The notes below the pieces were generated by a model. It was not told the origin of the DNA. It searched no databases and saw nothing but the letters and a program-made list of their open reading frames with translations. Below, piece by piece: positions 1-9,294 of a DNA stretch of 59,062 nt. Positions within the stretch are counted from its first letter, which is position 1. The number at the start of each line of letters is the position of its first letter. The stretch comes from Flavobacteriales bacterium (lineage in GTDB: Bacteria > Bacteroidota > Bacteroidia > CAIKAF01): assembly GCA_026418175.1 (NCBI GenBank), contig JAOABX010000015.1, forward strand, positions 1 to 59,062. The letters are read 5' to 3'. Made by a program: the position numbers and the translations under genes.

Positions 1-163
1 ATGTAAATATATTGTATAATGAACCGTGTACCCGGTAAAAGACTACATCAAAACAAACATTTTATTAGCTTTATGAATTTTGGGATTTGTTTTTCTTAGG
101 TCTTGTATCATACATGCCGATCTACCCGGGCAAAATTGTAAATTTGTAAAATAAGCTTAAACA

Positions 164-2128
164 TTGATCAGCAAAGAAACCATAGAAAGAATACGAGATA
201 CTGCCAGAGTTGAAGAAGTAGTTGGCGAGTTTGTGAATCTTAAAAGAAGAGGCACCAACTTGTTGGGTTTATGTCCATTTCATAGTGAAAAAACACCTTC
301 TTTTACAGTTTCGCCGGCTAAGGGTATTTATAAATGTTTTGGTTGCGGGGCTTCGGGCGATGCTGTAAAGTTTATCATGGAACATGAGCATTATTCATAT
401 CCGGATGCATTGAAGTATCTTGCAAAAAAATACAACATTGAAATTGAAGAAATATTAGTTACTCCGGAATATCAGGAAGAACAAAATTTAAAGGAAAGTC
501 TATATGCCGTAAATCAATTTGCTGAGCAGTTTTTCATAGATCAGTTATGGAAAGACCCCAAAGGACAAGCTATCGGGTTAAGTTATTTTCATGAACGTGG
601 GTTTAGTGATGAAATCATCAAAAAATTTCGTTTAGGGTATGCACAGGATGATTGGACACACTTTACTATGGCAGCTCAACAGCATGGATACAAATTAGAA
701 TATTTAAAAGCTGTTGGGCTTACTTCTTCCGGCGAAAAAAACGTGGATGTATATCGGGGAAGGGTAATGTTCCCAATTCATAACATTACTGGACGAGTTT
801 TAGGTTTTGGTGGAAGAACCCTGAAGGTAGATAAATCTACTCCCAAATACATCAATTCTCCTGAATCAGAAATTTACAATAAGAGTAAAATTCTGTATGG
901 ATTATTTTTTGCAAAATCGGCGATTATAAAAGAAGATAACTGTTATTTAGTAGAAGGATACACCGATGTTATTTCACTGCATCAGGCAGGTATCGAAAAT
1001 GTTGTGGCATCCTCTGGAACATCGCTTACAGAAGGCCAAATACAACTCATAAAACGTTATACATCCAACATTACTATTTTATATGATGGTGATACGGCAG
1101 GTATTAAAGCATCCTTTCGAGGTATAGATATGATATTGGAAGCAGGGATGAATGTACATGTTGTTTTGTTTCCAGATGGGGAAGATCCCGACTCTTTTTC
1201 CAGAAAAGTTCAGCACAATGAATTGATAAATTTTTTAAATACTAATCGAAAAGACTTTATTCGTTTTAAAGCTGATGTTTTACTGCATGAAGCCGGCACT
1301 GATCCGATCAAGCGGGCGGGTGTGGTTAGGGATATGGTAGAAAGTATCGCATTAATACCAGATGGTATAGTTCGAAATATGTTTATTCAACAATGTGCCT
1401 CCATAATGAATATTCCGGAGCAAACGTTGTTTAATGAACTAAACAAACTTCGCAGAAATAAACTCAAAGAGAAGCATAAGAAAGAAGGTATAGTGCCCGC
1501 TGATTGGGATGTGATGCAGACTGAACCTATTAAGATAGCACAACCCATACAACTTGAACTCAATACCCATGCACAGGAGCGTGAAATTATCCGCTTATTA
1601 CTGAATTACGGGTATCACGATTTAGTATATCATGAAAAGAATGAGGATGGCGATACTATTGAATTCAGAGAAAAAGTATACGAAATGATTATAGATGAGC
1701 TTTCAATGGATGAAATAAATTTCACCCATCCTATTTATCAGAATATTTATTCAGAGTTTCAAAACTTTTGTAACCATACACATTCTCAAGAAGCCATTCA
1801 ACAGTTTTTTATCAGGCATGATAACGACGAAGTACGAAATTTAGCCATTGAATTAATCATCCCTCAATACACCATGAGTAAAAACTGGGAAGAGCGTCTT
1901 CATGTGTTTACTGTTCCGGAAGAAGAAAAACTACATGCATCAGTGGTAGAAGCCTTACATCAATTAAGGCTTCGCCATATCAATTTGATGATTGATGATG
2001 AAAAAAAGAAGTTGAAAAATGCAACGGATGCAGAGGAAATATTCTCTATAATGGAAGTAATAAAAAATCTGGAAGTAATGAAAAAAAAGCTTTCAGAAGA
2101 GTTAACTACAGTAATTCATCCATTATGA
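164..2128 (+). CDS. dnaG: DNA primase DnaG
   Basis: Synthesises RNA primers for lagging-strand and origin replication, working with DnaB helicase. The 654-residue protein has the expected order: an N-terminal CHC2 zinc finger with ligands C37, H40, C58 and C61, the catalytic core, and a Toprim fold with EGYTD (264-268) and YDGDTAG (307-313) carrying the metal-binding acidic residues. The C-terminal part (about 450-654) is divergent, as usual for the helicase-binding domain. The start codon is TTG: no ATG lies nearby in frame and the protein begins exactly at the conserved family N-terminus. A TAAATTTG element at 139-146 could be a promoter with a very short leader, but I see no matching upstream box. 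The stop overlaps the next start as ATGA. Confidence 0.97.
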   Translation: MISKETIERIRDTARVEEVVGEFVNLKRRGTNLLGLCPFHSEKTPSFTVSPAKGIYKCFGCGASGDAVKFIMEHEHYSYPDALKYLAKKYNIEIEEILVTPEYQEEQNLKESLYAVNQFAEQFFIDQLWKDPKGQAIGLSYFHERGFSDEIIKKFRLGYAQDDWTHFTMAAQQHGYKLEYLKAVGLTSSGEKNVDVYRGRVMFPIHNITGRVLGFGGRTLKVDKSTPKYINSPESEIYNKSKILYGLFFAKSAIIKEDNCYLVEGYTDVISLHQAGIENVVASSGTSLTEGQIQLIKRYTSNITILYDGDTAGIKASFRGIDMILEAGMNVHVVLFPDGEDPDSFSRKVQHNELINFLNTNRKDFIRFKADVLLHEAGTDPIKRAGVVRDMVESIALIPDGIVRNMFIQQCASIMNIPEQTLFNELNKLRRNKLKEKHKKEGIVPADWDVMQTEPIKIAQPIQLELNTHAQEREIIRLLLNYGYHDLVYHEKNEDGDTIEFREKVYEMIIDELSMDEINFTHPIYQNIYSEFQNFCNHTHSQEAIQQFFIRHDNDEVRNLAIELIIPQYTMSKNWEERLHVFTVPEEEKLHASVVEALHQLRLRHINLMIDDEKKKLKNATDAEEIFSIMEVIKNLEVMKKKLSEELTTVIHPL

Positions 2129-4074
2129 AAAAATATATTTTTTATATACTATTTTTATTTCTGACTTTTCAAACAAATGCACAACAGTTAACGATGTATG
2201 ATTTGGAGGGATTGGAAGAAATTATTTGTTCTGAAGTCAAATCTTCACTTTTATCCACAGGGTATCAGCCCTCTATTGTACCACATACGTATGATGTTAT
2301 TAATCATGTTTTATCATTAGAAGTTGATCCTTCGCAGTTTTATATTAAGGGTGCTGTGCAAACCGGCTTTATTCCTTTTACCAGTGGTTTAAATGAAATA
2401 TATTTTGATTTATCGTTTAATCTAACTGTAGATTCAGTACTTTTTCAAAATCAAAGTGTATCATTTACACAATTAGCCAATGATGGGTTGAAAATAGAAT
2501 TTCCTTATACGTTAAACATTTCACAGTACTATGAAGTAAGTGTGTTTTACCAAGGTGTTCCACCAATGCCAAGTGTATTGGGTGGATTCGATACTTCTTC
2601 TCATCAAGGGATACCTGTGGCATGGACACTTTCTCAGCCATATGCAGCAAAATATTGGTGGCCGTGCAAACAATCACTTAATGATAAAATTGATTCTGTG
2701 GAAGTGATTGTGAAAACACCTGTGGCCTATCGTGCCGGGTCAAACGGAGTTTTAGTGGATGAAACAGTTTCCGGTACTTTTCGCATTTCTCACTGGAAGC
2801 ATCGTTACCCCATACCGGCCTACTTGGTGGCATTTGCTGTTAGTAATTATGATGTTCAAACATATTATATTAACTTTTCTCCCACCGATTCTTTGTTGAT
2901 TATGGAATATGCTTATCCTGAGGATATGAGTTTTGTTTTAACTGAATCGGTTAAAATGAATCAAATGTTCCCATTGTTTAACGATAAATTTGGAATTTAC
3001 CCATTTATGGATGAAAAATATGGTCATATGCAATGTGAGTTTGGTGGTGGAATGGAACATACCACGATGAGTTCCATGGGAGTATATGGATATGAAATTA
3101 TAGCTCATGAACTGGCACACCAATGGTTTGGGAATACGGTAACATGCAAAACCTGGGATGATATCTGGCTCAATGAAGGTTTTGCAACATACCTTACAGG
3201 CATGGTTTATGAATATAATACTCCTGATTTATGGTGGCTGGTTTGGAAAAAAAATCAGGTAAATAACATTACATCACAACCCGGTGGTTCGGTATGGGTT
3301 GATGATACGACTAATATTTGGCGAATCTTTGATGGGCGCTTGACGTATGCTAAAGGTGCCATGGTATTACACATGTTGCGAATGACCCTCGGTGATGATG
3401 ATTTTTTTCAAGGCATATATAACTATATTCATGATCCCTTGCTCCGATTTAATTATGTTTCTACAGCTGATTTTAAACAACATATGGAAGCAGCTTCAGG
3501 CATGAATTTAACCTATTATTTCAACGATTGGATTTATGGGCAAGGATTTCCTTATTATGATATACAATGGACTCAAAACCCCGATTTAAGCCTATATTTT
3601 AAACTCAATCAAACGCCTTCACATCCCTCAGTTAGTTTTTTTGAATTACCAGTACCCATGCAATGTTGGTATGCAGGGAATGATACCATATTTTGGTTAT
3701 GGAATACACAAAACGGAGAAGAATTTACAATATCTTTCAATCATCCGGTTGATTCGGTTGTATTTAATCCATTTAATGATATCGTTGCCAAGCTTTCTTC
3801 TTTGAATAATTTAGATAACCAACCAGAAACTATATTTCAACTATCTCCTAATCCTGTGGGTGGGGGAGAAACAATTCGACTAAGTTGGATGCCCGTGTGT
3901 GGTGTTGCACAACTCGCTTGCAGTGATATGCACGGTAAATCCTATTTTAATAAAGAGCTTGATTTGAGTGTTGGACAAACAGCGATACTGGTAGATGAAC
4001 TCAATGCAGGTGTATATCTGCTACGATTGCAAACAGGAGATAAAGTAGTAGTACGAAAGTTTATCAAGCATTAA
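2125..4074 (+). CDS. Secreted M1-family metallopeptidase with T9SS sorting domain
   Basis: A zinc aminopeptidase of the M1 (gluzincin) family, exported through Sec and then probably by T9SS. Residues 1-19 form a signal peptide. The substrate-recognition motif appears as GGMEH (308-312) in place of the textbook GAMEN. The zinc site is complete: HELAH (H328, E329, H332) and E351 in WLNEGF, with the normal 18-residue spacing. The last 75 or so residues are a type-A sorting domain, with an SPNP motif near its start and a GVYLLRL...KFIKH ending. The gene overlaps dnaG by 4 nt, so it may be co-transcribed with it, though the functions are unrelated. Only one base separates its stop from that of convergent dcd. 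Confidence 0.93.
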   Translation: MKKYIFYILFLFLTFQTNAQQLTMYDLEGLEEIICSEVKSSLLSTGYQPSIVPHTYDVINHVLSLEVDPSQFYIKGAVQTGFIPFTSGLNEIYFDLSFNLTVDSVLFQNQSVSFTQLANDGLKIEFPYTLNISQYYEVSVFYQGVPPMPSVLGGFDTSSHQGIPVAWTLSQPYAAKYWWPCKQSLNDKIDSVEVIVKTPVAYRAGSNGVLVDETVSGTFRISHWKHRYPIPAYLVAFAVSNYDVQTYYINFSPTDSLLIMEYAYPEDMSFVLTESVKMNQMFPLFNDKFGIYPFMDEKYGHMQCEFGGGMEHTTMSSMGVYGYEIIAHELAHQWFGNTVTCKTWDDIWLNEGFATYLTGMVYEYNTPDLWWLVWKKNQVNNITSQPGGSVWVDDTTNIWRIFDGRLTYAKGAMVLHMLRMTLGDDDFFQGIYNYIHDPLLRFNYVSTADFKQHMEAASGMNLTYYFNDWIYGQGFPYYDIQWTQNPDLSLYFKLNQTPSHPSVSFFELPVPMQCWYAGNDTIFWLWNTQNGEEFTISFNHPVDSVVFNPFNDIVAKLSSLNNLDNQPETIFQLSPNPVGGGETIRLSWMPVCGVAQLACSDMHGKSYFNKELDLSVGQTAILVDELNAGVYLLRLQTGDKVVVRKFIKH

Positions 4075-4075
4075 A

Positions 4076-4594
4076 CTATTCGAAGTCTTTAAACAAAAGA
4101 CTTGGTTGAATCCCTTGGTTTTTTTGATATTTACCACTTTTGTATAGTTCGTATTCGCCTTCGATGGTATGATAAAAAATTTGACAAATTTGAATGCCCG
4201 GATATATTTTAATGGGTTGAACACAAAACATTTCTAGTGTCCAATAACCACTAAACCCAACATCGCCAAATCCTGCGGTAATGTGTACAAAGAGGCCCAG
4301 GCGTCCGATGGAGGAACGGCCTTCCAGCATTGGTACAAACGAGTCGGTTTCGGTGTATTCAATGGTGCGGCCTAAATACAACTTTCCGGGTTGTAACACC
4401 ATGCCTTCTTCTGGCAAAATGATTTTCGAAGCTGTATTTTCTTTTTTCATGTCCAGCACCTCGTTGTCATACACCAATAATTCGTTATGCAGTGTAAGGT
4501 TATAACTATTGGGGTTTAATTGTTTTGGATTGTAAGGAGTAATTTTGATTTTAGTTCCTAACAATTTTTCTATTTCTTTTCCGCTCAGGATCAT
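4076..4594 (-). CDS. dcd: dCTP deaminase
   Basis: Deaminates dCTP to dUTP, the first step in dTMP supply. The 172 residues match the usual length of the trimeric Dcd family. Visible motifs are the nucleotide-binding RSSIGR (93-98), the segment TAGFGDVGFSGYWTLE ending in E121, which sits where the family's catalytic glutamate lies, and the following PGIQICQI strand. I cannot tell from sequence whether it is mono- or bifunctional (dCTP deaminase/dUTPase). The gene is divergent from ileS, and a near-perfect Bacteroidota promoter lies 17-47 nt upstream of its ATG. It is convergent with the M1 peptidase, with a 1-nt gap and no terminator. Confidence 0.95.
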   Translation of the reverse strand: MILSGKEIEKLLGTKIKITPYNPKQLNPNSYNLTLHNELLVYDNEVLDMKKENTASKIILPEEGMVLQPGKLYLGRTIEYTETDSFVPMLEGRSSIGRLGLFVHITAGFGDVGFSGYWTLEMFCVQPIKIYPGIQICQIFYHTIEGEYELYKSGKYQKNQGIQPSLLFKDFE

Positions 4595-4610
4595 ACCTTA
4601 ATTTTTGGGT

Positions 4611-4641
4611 CAAAAGTAACCCGATTTTACTAATCATCAAA
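4611..4641 (-). promoter_or_regulatory. dcd promoter, Bacteroidota type
   Basis: On the minus strand TTTG (4641-4638) is followed after exactly 19 nt by TACTTTTG (4618-4611), matching the published Bacteroidota -33/-7 consensus TTTG-N19-TAnnTTTG. Predicted transcription starts about 12 nt before the dcd ATG. This is the cleanest promoter in the window. Confidence 0.75.
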
Positions 4642-4653
4642 CATGTTCCTGCC

Positions 4654-4682
4654 TCTGTTTCGTCTAAAAATCACTACTTTTG
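4654..4682 (+). promoter_or_regulatory. ileS promoter, Bacteroidota type
   Basis: TCTG (4654-4657, one mismatch to TTTG), a 17-nt spacer, then TACTTTTG (4675-4682). It lies inside the longest possible ileS frame, so the real start codon must be downstream, at 4700 or 4709. It is divergent from and close to the dcd promoter, so the two transcription units share a roughly 100-bp control region. Confidence 0.6.
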
Positions 4683-4708
4683 CAAACTTTATCAATTGGA
4701 TGATTCTC

Positions 4709-7700
4709 ATGAAGAAAATTTATCCTGAATACAAACAACTCAACCTGCCGGAGGTAAATCAGCAAATCTTAGCTTTTTGGAAGCAGGAAGAAGTTTTTAA
4801 AAAGAGTATTGAACGGCGTAATGGTAGTCCGGAATTTACTTTTTACGAAGGGCCTCCTTCAGCCAATGGGATGCCGGGTATTCATCACGTAATGGCCCGT
4901 GCCATAAAAGATATATTTTGTCGTTACAAAACTTTACAGGGTTTTCAAGTTATCCGTAAAGCAGGATGGGATACCCATGGATTGCCTGTGGAACTGCAGG
5001 TTGAAAAGGAGTTAGGTATTACCAAAGACGATATTGGAGTGAAGATTTCTATTGAAGATTATAATCGTGAATGTCGTAAAGCGGTAATGAAATACACCGA
5101 TGTATGGAATAACCTTACCGAACAAATGGGATATTGGGTAGATATGGACAACCCATATATTACCTATGACAATAAATACATTGAATCCGTTTGGTGGTTA
5201 TTAAGTGAGTTTTACAAAAAAGGATTACTTTACAAAGGGTACACAATACAACCGTATTCTCCAGCTGCAGGTACGGGTTTAAGCACTCATGAATTAAATC
5301 AACCCGGTTGCTACCGCAATGTTAAAGATCGTACTGCGGTAGCAATGTTTGAAATAAAAGAAGCGGATGCCCAACAATTTACTTCTGCCAATCTAAAAAA
5401 ATCATTTGGTAAGCTCTATATACTGGCTTGGACCACTACTCCCTGGACACTCCCATCCAACACGGCATTGGCTGTAGGTAAAAGCATTGACTATGTAGCA
5501 GTTGCAACCTACAATCCATTTACCGAACAGCCGGTTACTGTTATTTTAGCCAAAGCCTTAATGAATAAATATTTTCCTGAAGCTAATGCTCATTTATCAC
5601 TTGAAAGCTATGTACCCGGTGCCAGTGATAAGAAAAAAATTCCGTTTGAAATTGTAGGTGAATTTACTGGTGCTGAATTAGAAGGAATGTATTATCATCA
5701 GTTACTTCCATTTGTACAACCCACTGATGGTGATGCATTTCGGGTGATTAGCGGAGATTTTGTTACAACAGAGGATGGTACTGGTATTGTACACATTGCT
5801 CCCAGTTTTGGTGCAGATGACTTTCGGGTGGCCAAGCAAAATGGCATTGGTAGTTTAACCCTGGTAGATAAACGTGGAAGGTTTTTACCCGAAGTTAAAG
5901 ATGGGGTGTATTTGTATGGAGAAGAATATGTGAAGGAAGCCTACCTTACCGATAAAGAAAAAGAAGCAGAGTGGCTGAAACAAAAATCCATCCTGGAAAG
6001 TGCTGGAAAAATTAAGGAACTCAAGACCTACTTGAGTGTGGATGATCGCATCGTGTTAAAATTACAGGAAGAAGGCAAGTTGTTTAAAAAAGAAACTTAC
6101 GAGCACTCTTACCCACATTGTTGGCGAACTGATAAGCCGGTTTTGTATTATCCATTAGATTCCTGGTTTATTAAAACCACAGCTATTAAATCAAAGTTGA
6201 TTGAATTAAACAAACAAATCAATTGGAAACCTGAATCTACAGGTACCGGAAGATTTGCTAACTGGTTAGAGAATCTGGTGGATTGGAATTTATCACGTTC
6301 TCGTTATTGGGGTATCCCTTTGCCTATCTGGCGAACAGAAGATTGCTCTGAGGAAATTTGTATTAGTTCTGTAAAAGAGCTATCAGAAAAAATAGACGAA
6401 TCGGTAGCGGCAGGATTCATGAAATCCAATCCGTATGCACTCAAAGATGGCCTTGTTGATTATGATTCATTTGATTTGCATCGTCCATATTGTGATGAGG
6501 TTATTCTTGTCTCTCCATCGGGTAAACCCATGTATCGTGAAAAAGATTTGATAGATGTTTGGTTTGATAGCGGGGCTATGCCCTATGCTCAGCAACATTA
6601 TCCGTTTGAAAATAAAGAAGCCATTGATGAAAAGAAAGCTTTTCCGGCTGATTTTATTGCTGAGGGTGTAGATCAAACCCGCGGATGGTTTTTTACGCTG
6701 CATGTTATTGCTGCTGCATTGTTTGATTCCGTGGCTTATAAAACAGTTGTTTCAAATGGCTTAGTGTTAGATAAACACGGTCAAAAAATGTCTAAGCGTC
6801 TAGGTAATGCCATTGATCCTTTTGATACCATCAAAAAATATGGTTCAGATGCTGTTCGTTGGTACATGATTAGCAATGCACAGCCTTGGGATAACCTAAA
6901 GTTTGATACCGATGGAATTATAGAAGTACAGCGTAAATTCTTTGGAACACTATTTAATACGTATAATTTTTATGCCCTCTATGCCAATGTGGACGGATTT
7001 ATTTATGCAAATCATCCGTTAATACCAGTTAATGAAAGACCAGAATTTGACCGTTGGATTATTTCAAAATTAAATGCTTTAATTCAACTTGTTACTTCAG
7101 AGATGGATGATTATGAGCCGACCAAAGCAACACGGGCTATTCAGGATTTTGTTACAGATGACTTAAGCAATTGGTATGTACGTCTTTCTCGTCGCCGTTT
7201 TTGGAAAGGAGAGTTGAATACTGATAAATTATCAGCGTATCAAACATTGTATGAATGTTTGCGAGGTGTTGCAGTAATGATGAGTCCGGTGGCTCCGTTT
7301 TATGCTGAAAGACTGTACTTGGATCTTCATCCCGGGAAAAATGAATCTGTACATATTCAACGTTTTCCTCAATTTGATCCAACTACACAGGATGTTGAGT
7401 TAATGGAAAGTATGTCGTTAGCGCAGCTATTTTCATCACTGATTTTGTCGTTGCGTAAAAAGCAAAACATAAGGGTTAGGCAGCCTTTACAAAAAGCTCT
7501 CATTCCCGTTGATCAGCCCGTTGTTAAAGAACGAATCATGCGTGTTGCAGATTTAATTAAAAGCGAAACGAATATCCGTGAAATTGAATTTATTTCGATG
7601 GATTCTGATTTTATTCGCAAAAAAGCGAAAGCTGATTTTAAAAAGCTTGGTCCCAAGTTTGGAAAGCTCATGAAAGATATTGCTGCCTATGTTCAAAACA

Positions 7701-8146
7701 TGGATCAGCAGCAAATTGTAACATTTGAACGGCAAGGTTCGTTAGAGTTGGTTATTCAAAATGAAAAGGTGGTGCTTACTCGTGATGATATAGAAATTAT
7801 TTCAGAGGATATCCCTGGTTGGTTAGTAGCAACTAATGGGGAATATACTGTTGCACTTGACATTACCCTGACCGAAGAATTGATTCGTGAAGGAATAGCC
7901 CGCGACCTGATCAATAGGTTGCAGAATATTCGTAAAGAACGAAATTACGAGTTAACAGACCGAATCAGGGTACGTCTAAAACCAACCGCAGGGCTGACAG
8001 AAGCAGTTGAACATAATTTAAGTTATATTTGCAGTGAAATTCTTGCTGATAAGCTTGAATTACAGGAACAACTTGAACCCGATTCGGCTGTTGAAATTGA
8101 GTTAGAAGATAATTTGAAAACCTGGGTGGAAGTTCACCGGGTTTGA
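4709..8146 (+). CDS. ileS: Isoleucyl-tRNA synthetase, eukaryote-like type
   Basis: Class I aminoacyl-tRNA synthetase that charges tRNA-Ile and edits valine. From this start it has 1145 residues. The HIGH signature reads GIHH (57-60, within PPSANGMPGIHH) and the KMSKS loop reads KMSKR (693-697). The CP1 editing domain lies between them, followed by the anticodon-binding and a long C-terminal region. KMSKR, the length, and the lack of an obvious C-terminal zinc knuckle point to the eukaryote-like (type 2) IleRS class, which is known for low mupirocin sensitivity; that last point is family knowledge, not seen here. The frame extends upstream to 4643, but the promoter at 4654-4682 and the family N-terminus (MKK.YPEYK) support 4709; an ATG at 4700 is the alternative. 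Confidence 0.96.
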   Translation: MKKIYPEYKQLNLPEVNQQILAFWKQEEVFKKSIERRNGSPEFTFYEGPPSANGMPGIHHVMARAIKDIFCRYKTLQGFQVIRKAGWDTHGLPVELQVEKELGITKDDIGVKISIEDYNRECRKAVMKYTDVWNNLTEQMGYWVDMDNPYITYDNKYIESVWWLLSEFYKKGLLYKGYTIQPYSPAAGTGLSTHELNQPGCYRNVKDRTAVAMFEIKEADAQQFTSANLKKSFGKLYILAWTTTPWTLPSNTALAVGKSIDYVAVATYNPFTEQPVTVILAKALMNKYFPEANAHLSLESYVPGASDKKKIPFEIVGEFTGAELEGMYYHQLLPFVQPTDGDAFRVISGDFVTTEDGTGIVHIAPSFGADDFRVAKQNGIGSLTLVDKRGRFLPEVKDGVYLYGEEYVKEAYLTDKEKEAEWLKQKSILESAGKIKELKTYLSVDDRIVLKLQEEGKLFKKETYEHSYPHCWRTDKPVLYYPLDSWFIKTTAIKSKLIELNKQINWKPESTGTGRFANWLENLVDWNLSRSRYWGIPLPIWRTEDCSEEICISSVKELSEKIDESVAAGFMKSNPYALKDGLVDYDSFDLHRPYCDEVILVSPSGKPMYREKDLIDVWFDSGAMPYAQQHYPFENKEAIDEKKAFPADFIAEGVDQTRGWFFTLHVIAAALFDSVAYKTVVSNGLVLDKHGQKMSKRLGNAIDPFDTIKKYGSDAVRWYMISNAQPWDNLKFDTDGIIEVQRKFFGTLFNTYNFYALYANVDGFIYANHPLIPVNERPEFDRWIISKLNALIQLVTSEMDDYEPTKATRAIQDFVTDDLSNWYVRLSRRRFWKGELNTDKLSAYQTLYECLRGVAVMMSPVAPFYAERLYLDLHPGKNESVHIQRFPQFDPTTQDVELMESMSLAQLFSSLILSLRKKQNIRVRQPLQKALIPVDQPVVKERIMRVADLIKSETNIREIEFISMDSDFIRKKAKADFKKLGPKFGKLMKDIAAYVQNMDQQQIVTFERQGSLELVIQNEKVVLTRDDIEIISEDIPGWLVATNGEYTVALDITLTEELIREGIARDLINRLQNIRKERNYELTDRIRVRLKPTAGLTEAVEHNLSYICSEILADKLELQEQLEPDSAVEIELEDNLKTWVEVHRV

Positions 8147-8154
8147 TATTTTTG
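8147..8154 (+). promoter_or_regulatory. Possible -7 element for the DksA-like gene
   Basis: TATTTTTG starts just after the ileS stop and 20 nt before the next ATG, fitting TAnnTTTG. No convincing -33 box is seen, so it is a candidate only; the gene may equally be read from ileS. Confidence 0.35.
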
Positions 8155-8174
8155 TTGAACATTAAATAAAAACG

Positions 8175-8597
8175 ATGGTTATGGCAAAGGGAAAGACCAG
8201 TGCGGGATTAAAAAAAGAAGACCAACCCGTACGTTACAGCGACGAAGAACTGGAAGAGTTCAAAGAAATTATTTTAAAGAAATTAGACAAAGCTAGAAAA
8301 GAGTTGGAGTTGCTTACCGAGGCATTTCGCCATAAAGACGGTAACACTACCGATGATACTTCACCCACTTTTAAACTTATGGAAGATGGAGCTGAAGTTA
8401 CCACCAAAGAAGAATTAGGGCAATTGGCTGCTCGTCAGCAAAAATTTATTCAAAACCTGGAAAATGCGTTGATCCGTATTCAAAATAAAACATACGGTAT
8501 TTGTCGCGTAACTGGAAAACTAATTCCTAAAGAACGCTTGCGGGCTGTACCTCATGCCACGCTAAGTATGGAGGCAAAATTGTCTCAGCGTGATTAA
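8175..8597 (+). CDS. TraR/DksA-family regulator without intact zinc finger
   Basis: A 140-residue coiled-coil protein of the DksA/TraR type, which binds the RNA polymerase secondary channel and, in studied members, works with ppGpp. Residues about 20-95 are charged and helical, followed by YGICRVTGKLIPKERLRAVPHA, the recognisable remains of the C4 zinc-finger domain. Only one cysteine (in GICRVTG) survives of the usual four, so zinc binding is unlikely; the final helix is kept. The start may be ATG 8175 or 8181 (MAKGK). It follows ileS by 28 nt and is followed by a strong terminator, so it ends a transcription unit or attenuates lspA. Confidence 0.85.
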   Translation: MVMAKGKTSAGLKKEDQPVRYSDEELEEFKEIILKKLDKARKELELLTEAFRHKDGNTTDDTSPTFKLMEDGAEVTTKEELGQLAARQQKFIQNLENALIRIQNKTYGICRVTGKLIPKERLRAVPHATLSMEAKLSQRD

Positions 8598-8620
8598 TCT
8601 GTAATTTCATAAAATATATA

Positions 8621-8651
8621 GAGGTTCGGTACATCCGAACCTCTCTTTTTT
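8621..8651 (+). terminator. Rho-independent terminator after the DksA-like gene
   Basis: A perfect 9-bp stem (GAGGTTCGG with CCGAACCTC, 8621-8629 and 8635-8643) with a 5-nt loop, followed by TCTTTTTT. It ends only 7 nt before the lspA ATG. Confidence 0.88.
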
Positions 8652-8658
8652 AAACATT

Positions 8659-9294
8659 ATGAAAAAAGCATTGATTGTAATTTTTGGAGTATTACTTGCC
8701 GACCAGATAATTAAGATTTGGGTTAAAACTAACATGTACCTTGGGCAAGAAATTTATGTACTAGGAAAGTTTTTCCGTTTATATTTTATTGAAAATAACG
8801 GAATGGCATTTGGAATGGAGCTAGGAGGTAACTATGGCAAATTAATTCTGTCTATATTTCGTGTGGTAGCAGTAATAGCTATAGGTTATTATTTGTATAC
8901 TTTAACTCGCAAGAAGCAAAAGGATAGTTTACTTATTGTTGCCATTGCCTTGATTTTTGCCGGAGCCATTGGTAATATCATCGACAGTTTATTTTATGGC
9001 TTGATATTTTCTCAAAGCTATGCCAATGAAATTGCCGTATTATTTCCGCAGGGAGGGGGCTATGCCCCTTTTCTACGAGGCAAAGTAGTAGATATGTTTT
9101 ATTTTGAATTAATTAATATTCATCGTGATGATGCCCCTTCGTGGCTACCACGTTTTTTGTTTGGTGAAGATGGCCGCTGGATTTTCTTTCGCCCCATATT
9201 TAATTTGGCAGATGCTTCTATTACGGTTGGAGTAGGTTTACTCATTATTTTTCAAAAACGCTTTTTTAAGCAGGTAAGTCATTCTTCAAATTAA
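8659..9294 (+). CDS. lspA: Lipoprotein signal peptidase (SPase II)
   Basis: Inner-membrane aspartyl protease that removes signal peptides from diacylated prolipoproteins. Four hydrophobic segments are visible (about 3-20, 63-83, 92-115, 182-202). The two catalytic aspartates are D109 in GNIID and D185 in FNLADAS; the family ENNGMAFG segment is also present. At 211 residues it is longer than the E. coli enzyme because of an insertion between helices 3 and 4 (about 115-175), common in Bacteroidota. The ATG lies immediately behind a terminator, so expression depends on read-through or an unseen start. It overlaps the convergent subtilase gene by 4 nt at the stop codons. Confidence 0.95.
   Translation: MKKALIVIFGVLLADQIIKIWVKTNMYLGQEIYVLGKFFRLYFIENNGMAFGMELGGNYGKLILSIFRVVAVIAIGYYLYTLTRKKQKDSLLIVAIALIFAGAIGNIIDSLFYGLIFSQSYANEIAVLFPQGGGYAPFLRGKVVDMFYFELINIHRDDAPSWLPRFLFGEDGRWIFFRPIFNLADASITVGVGLLIIFQKRFFKQVSHSSN

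Noticed and set aside
4643-4708. Longer N-terminus of IleRS
   Set aside because: Contains the promoter boxes and does not resemble the family start.
8621-8643. tRNA T-arm-like GGTTCG sequence
   Set aside because: It is one arm of a terminator hairpin; no acceptor stem or anticodon arm is present.
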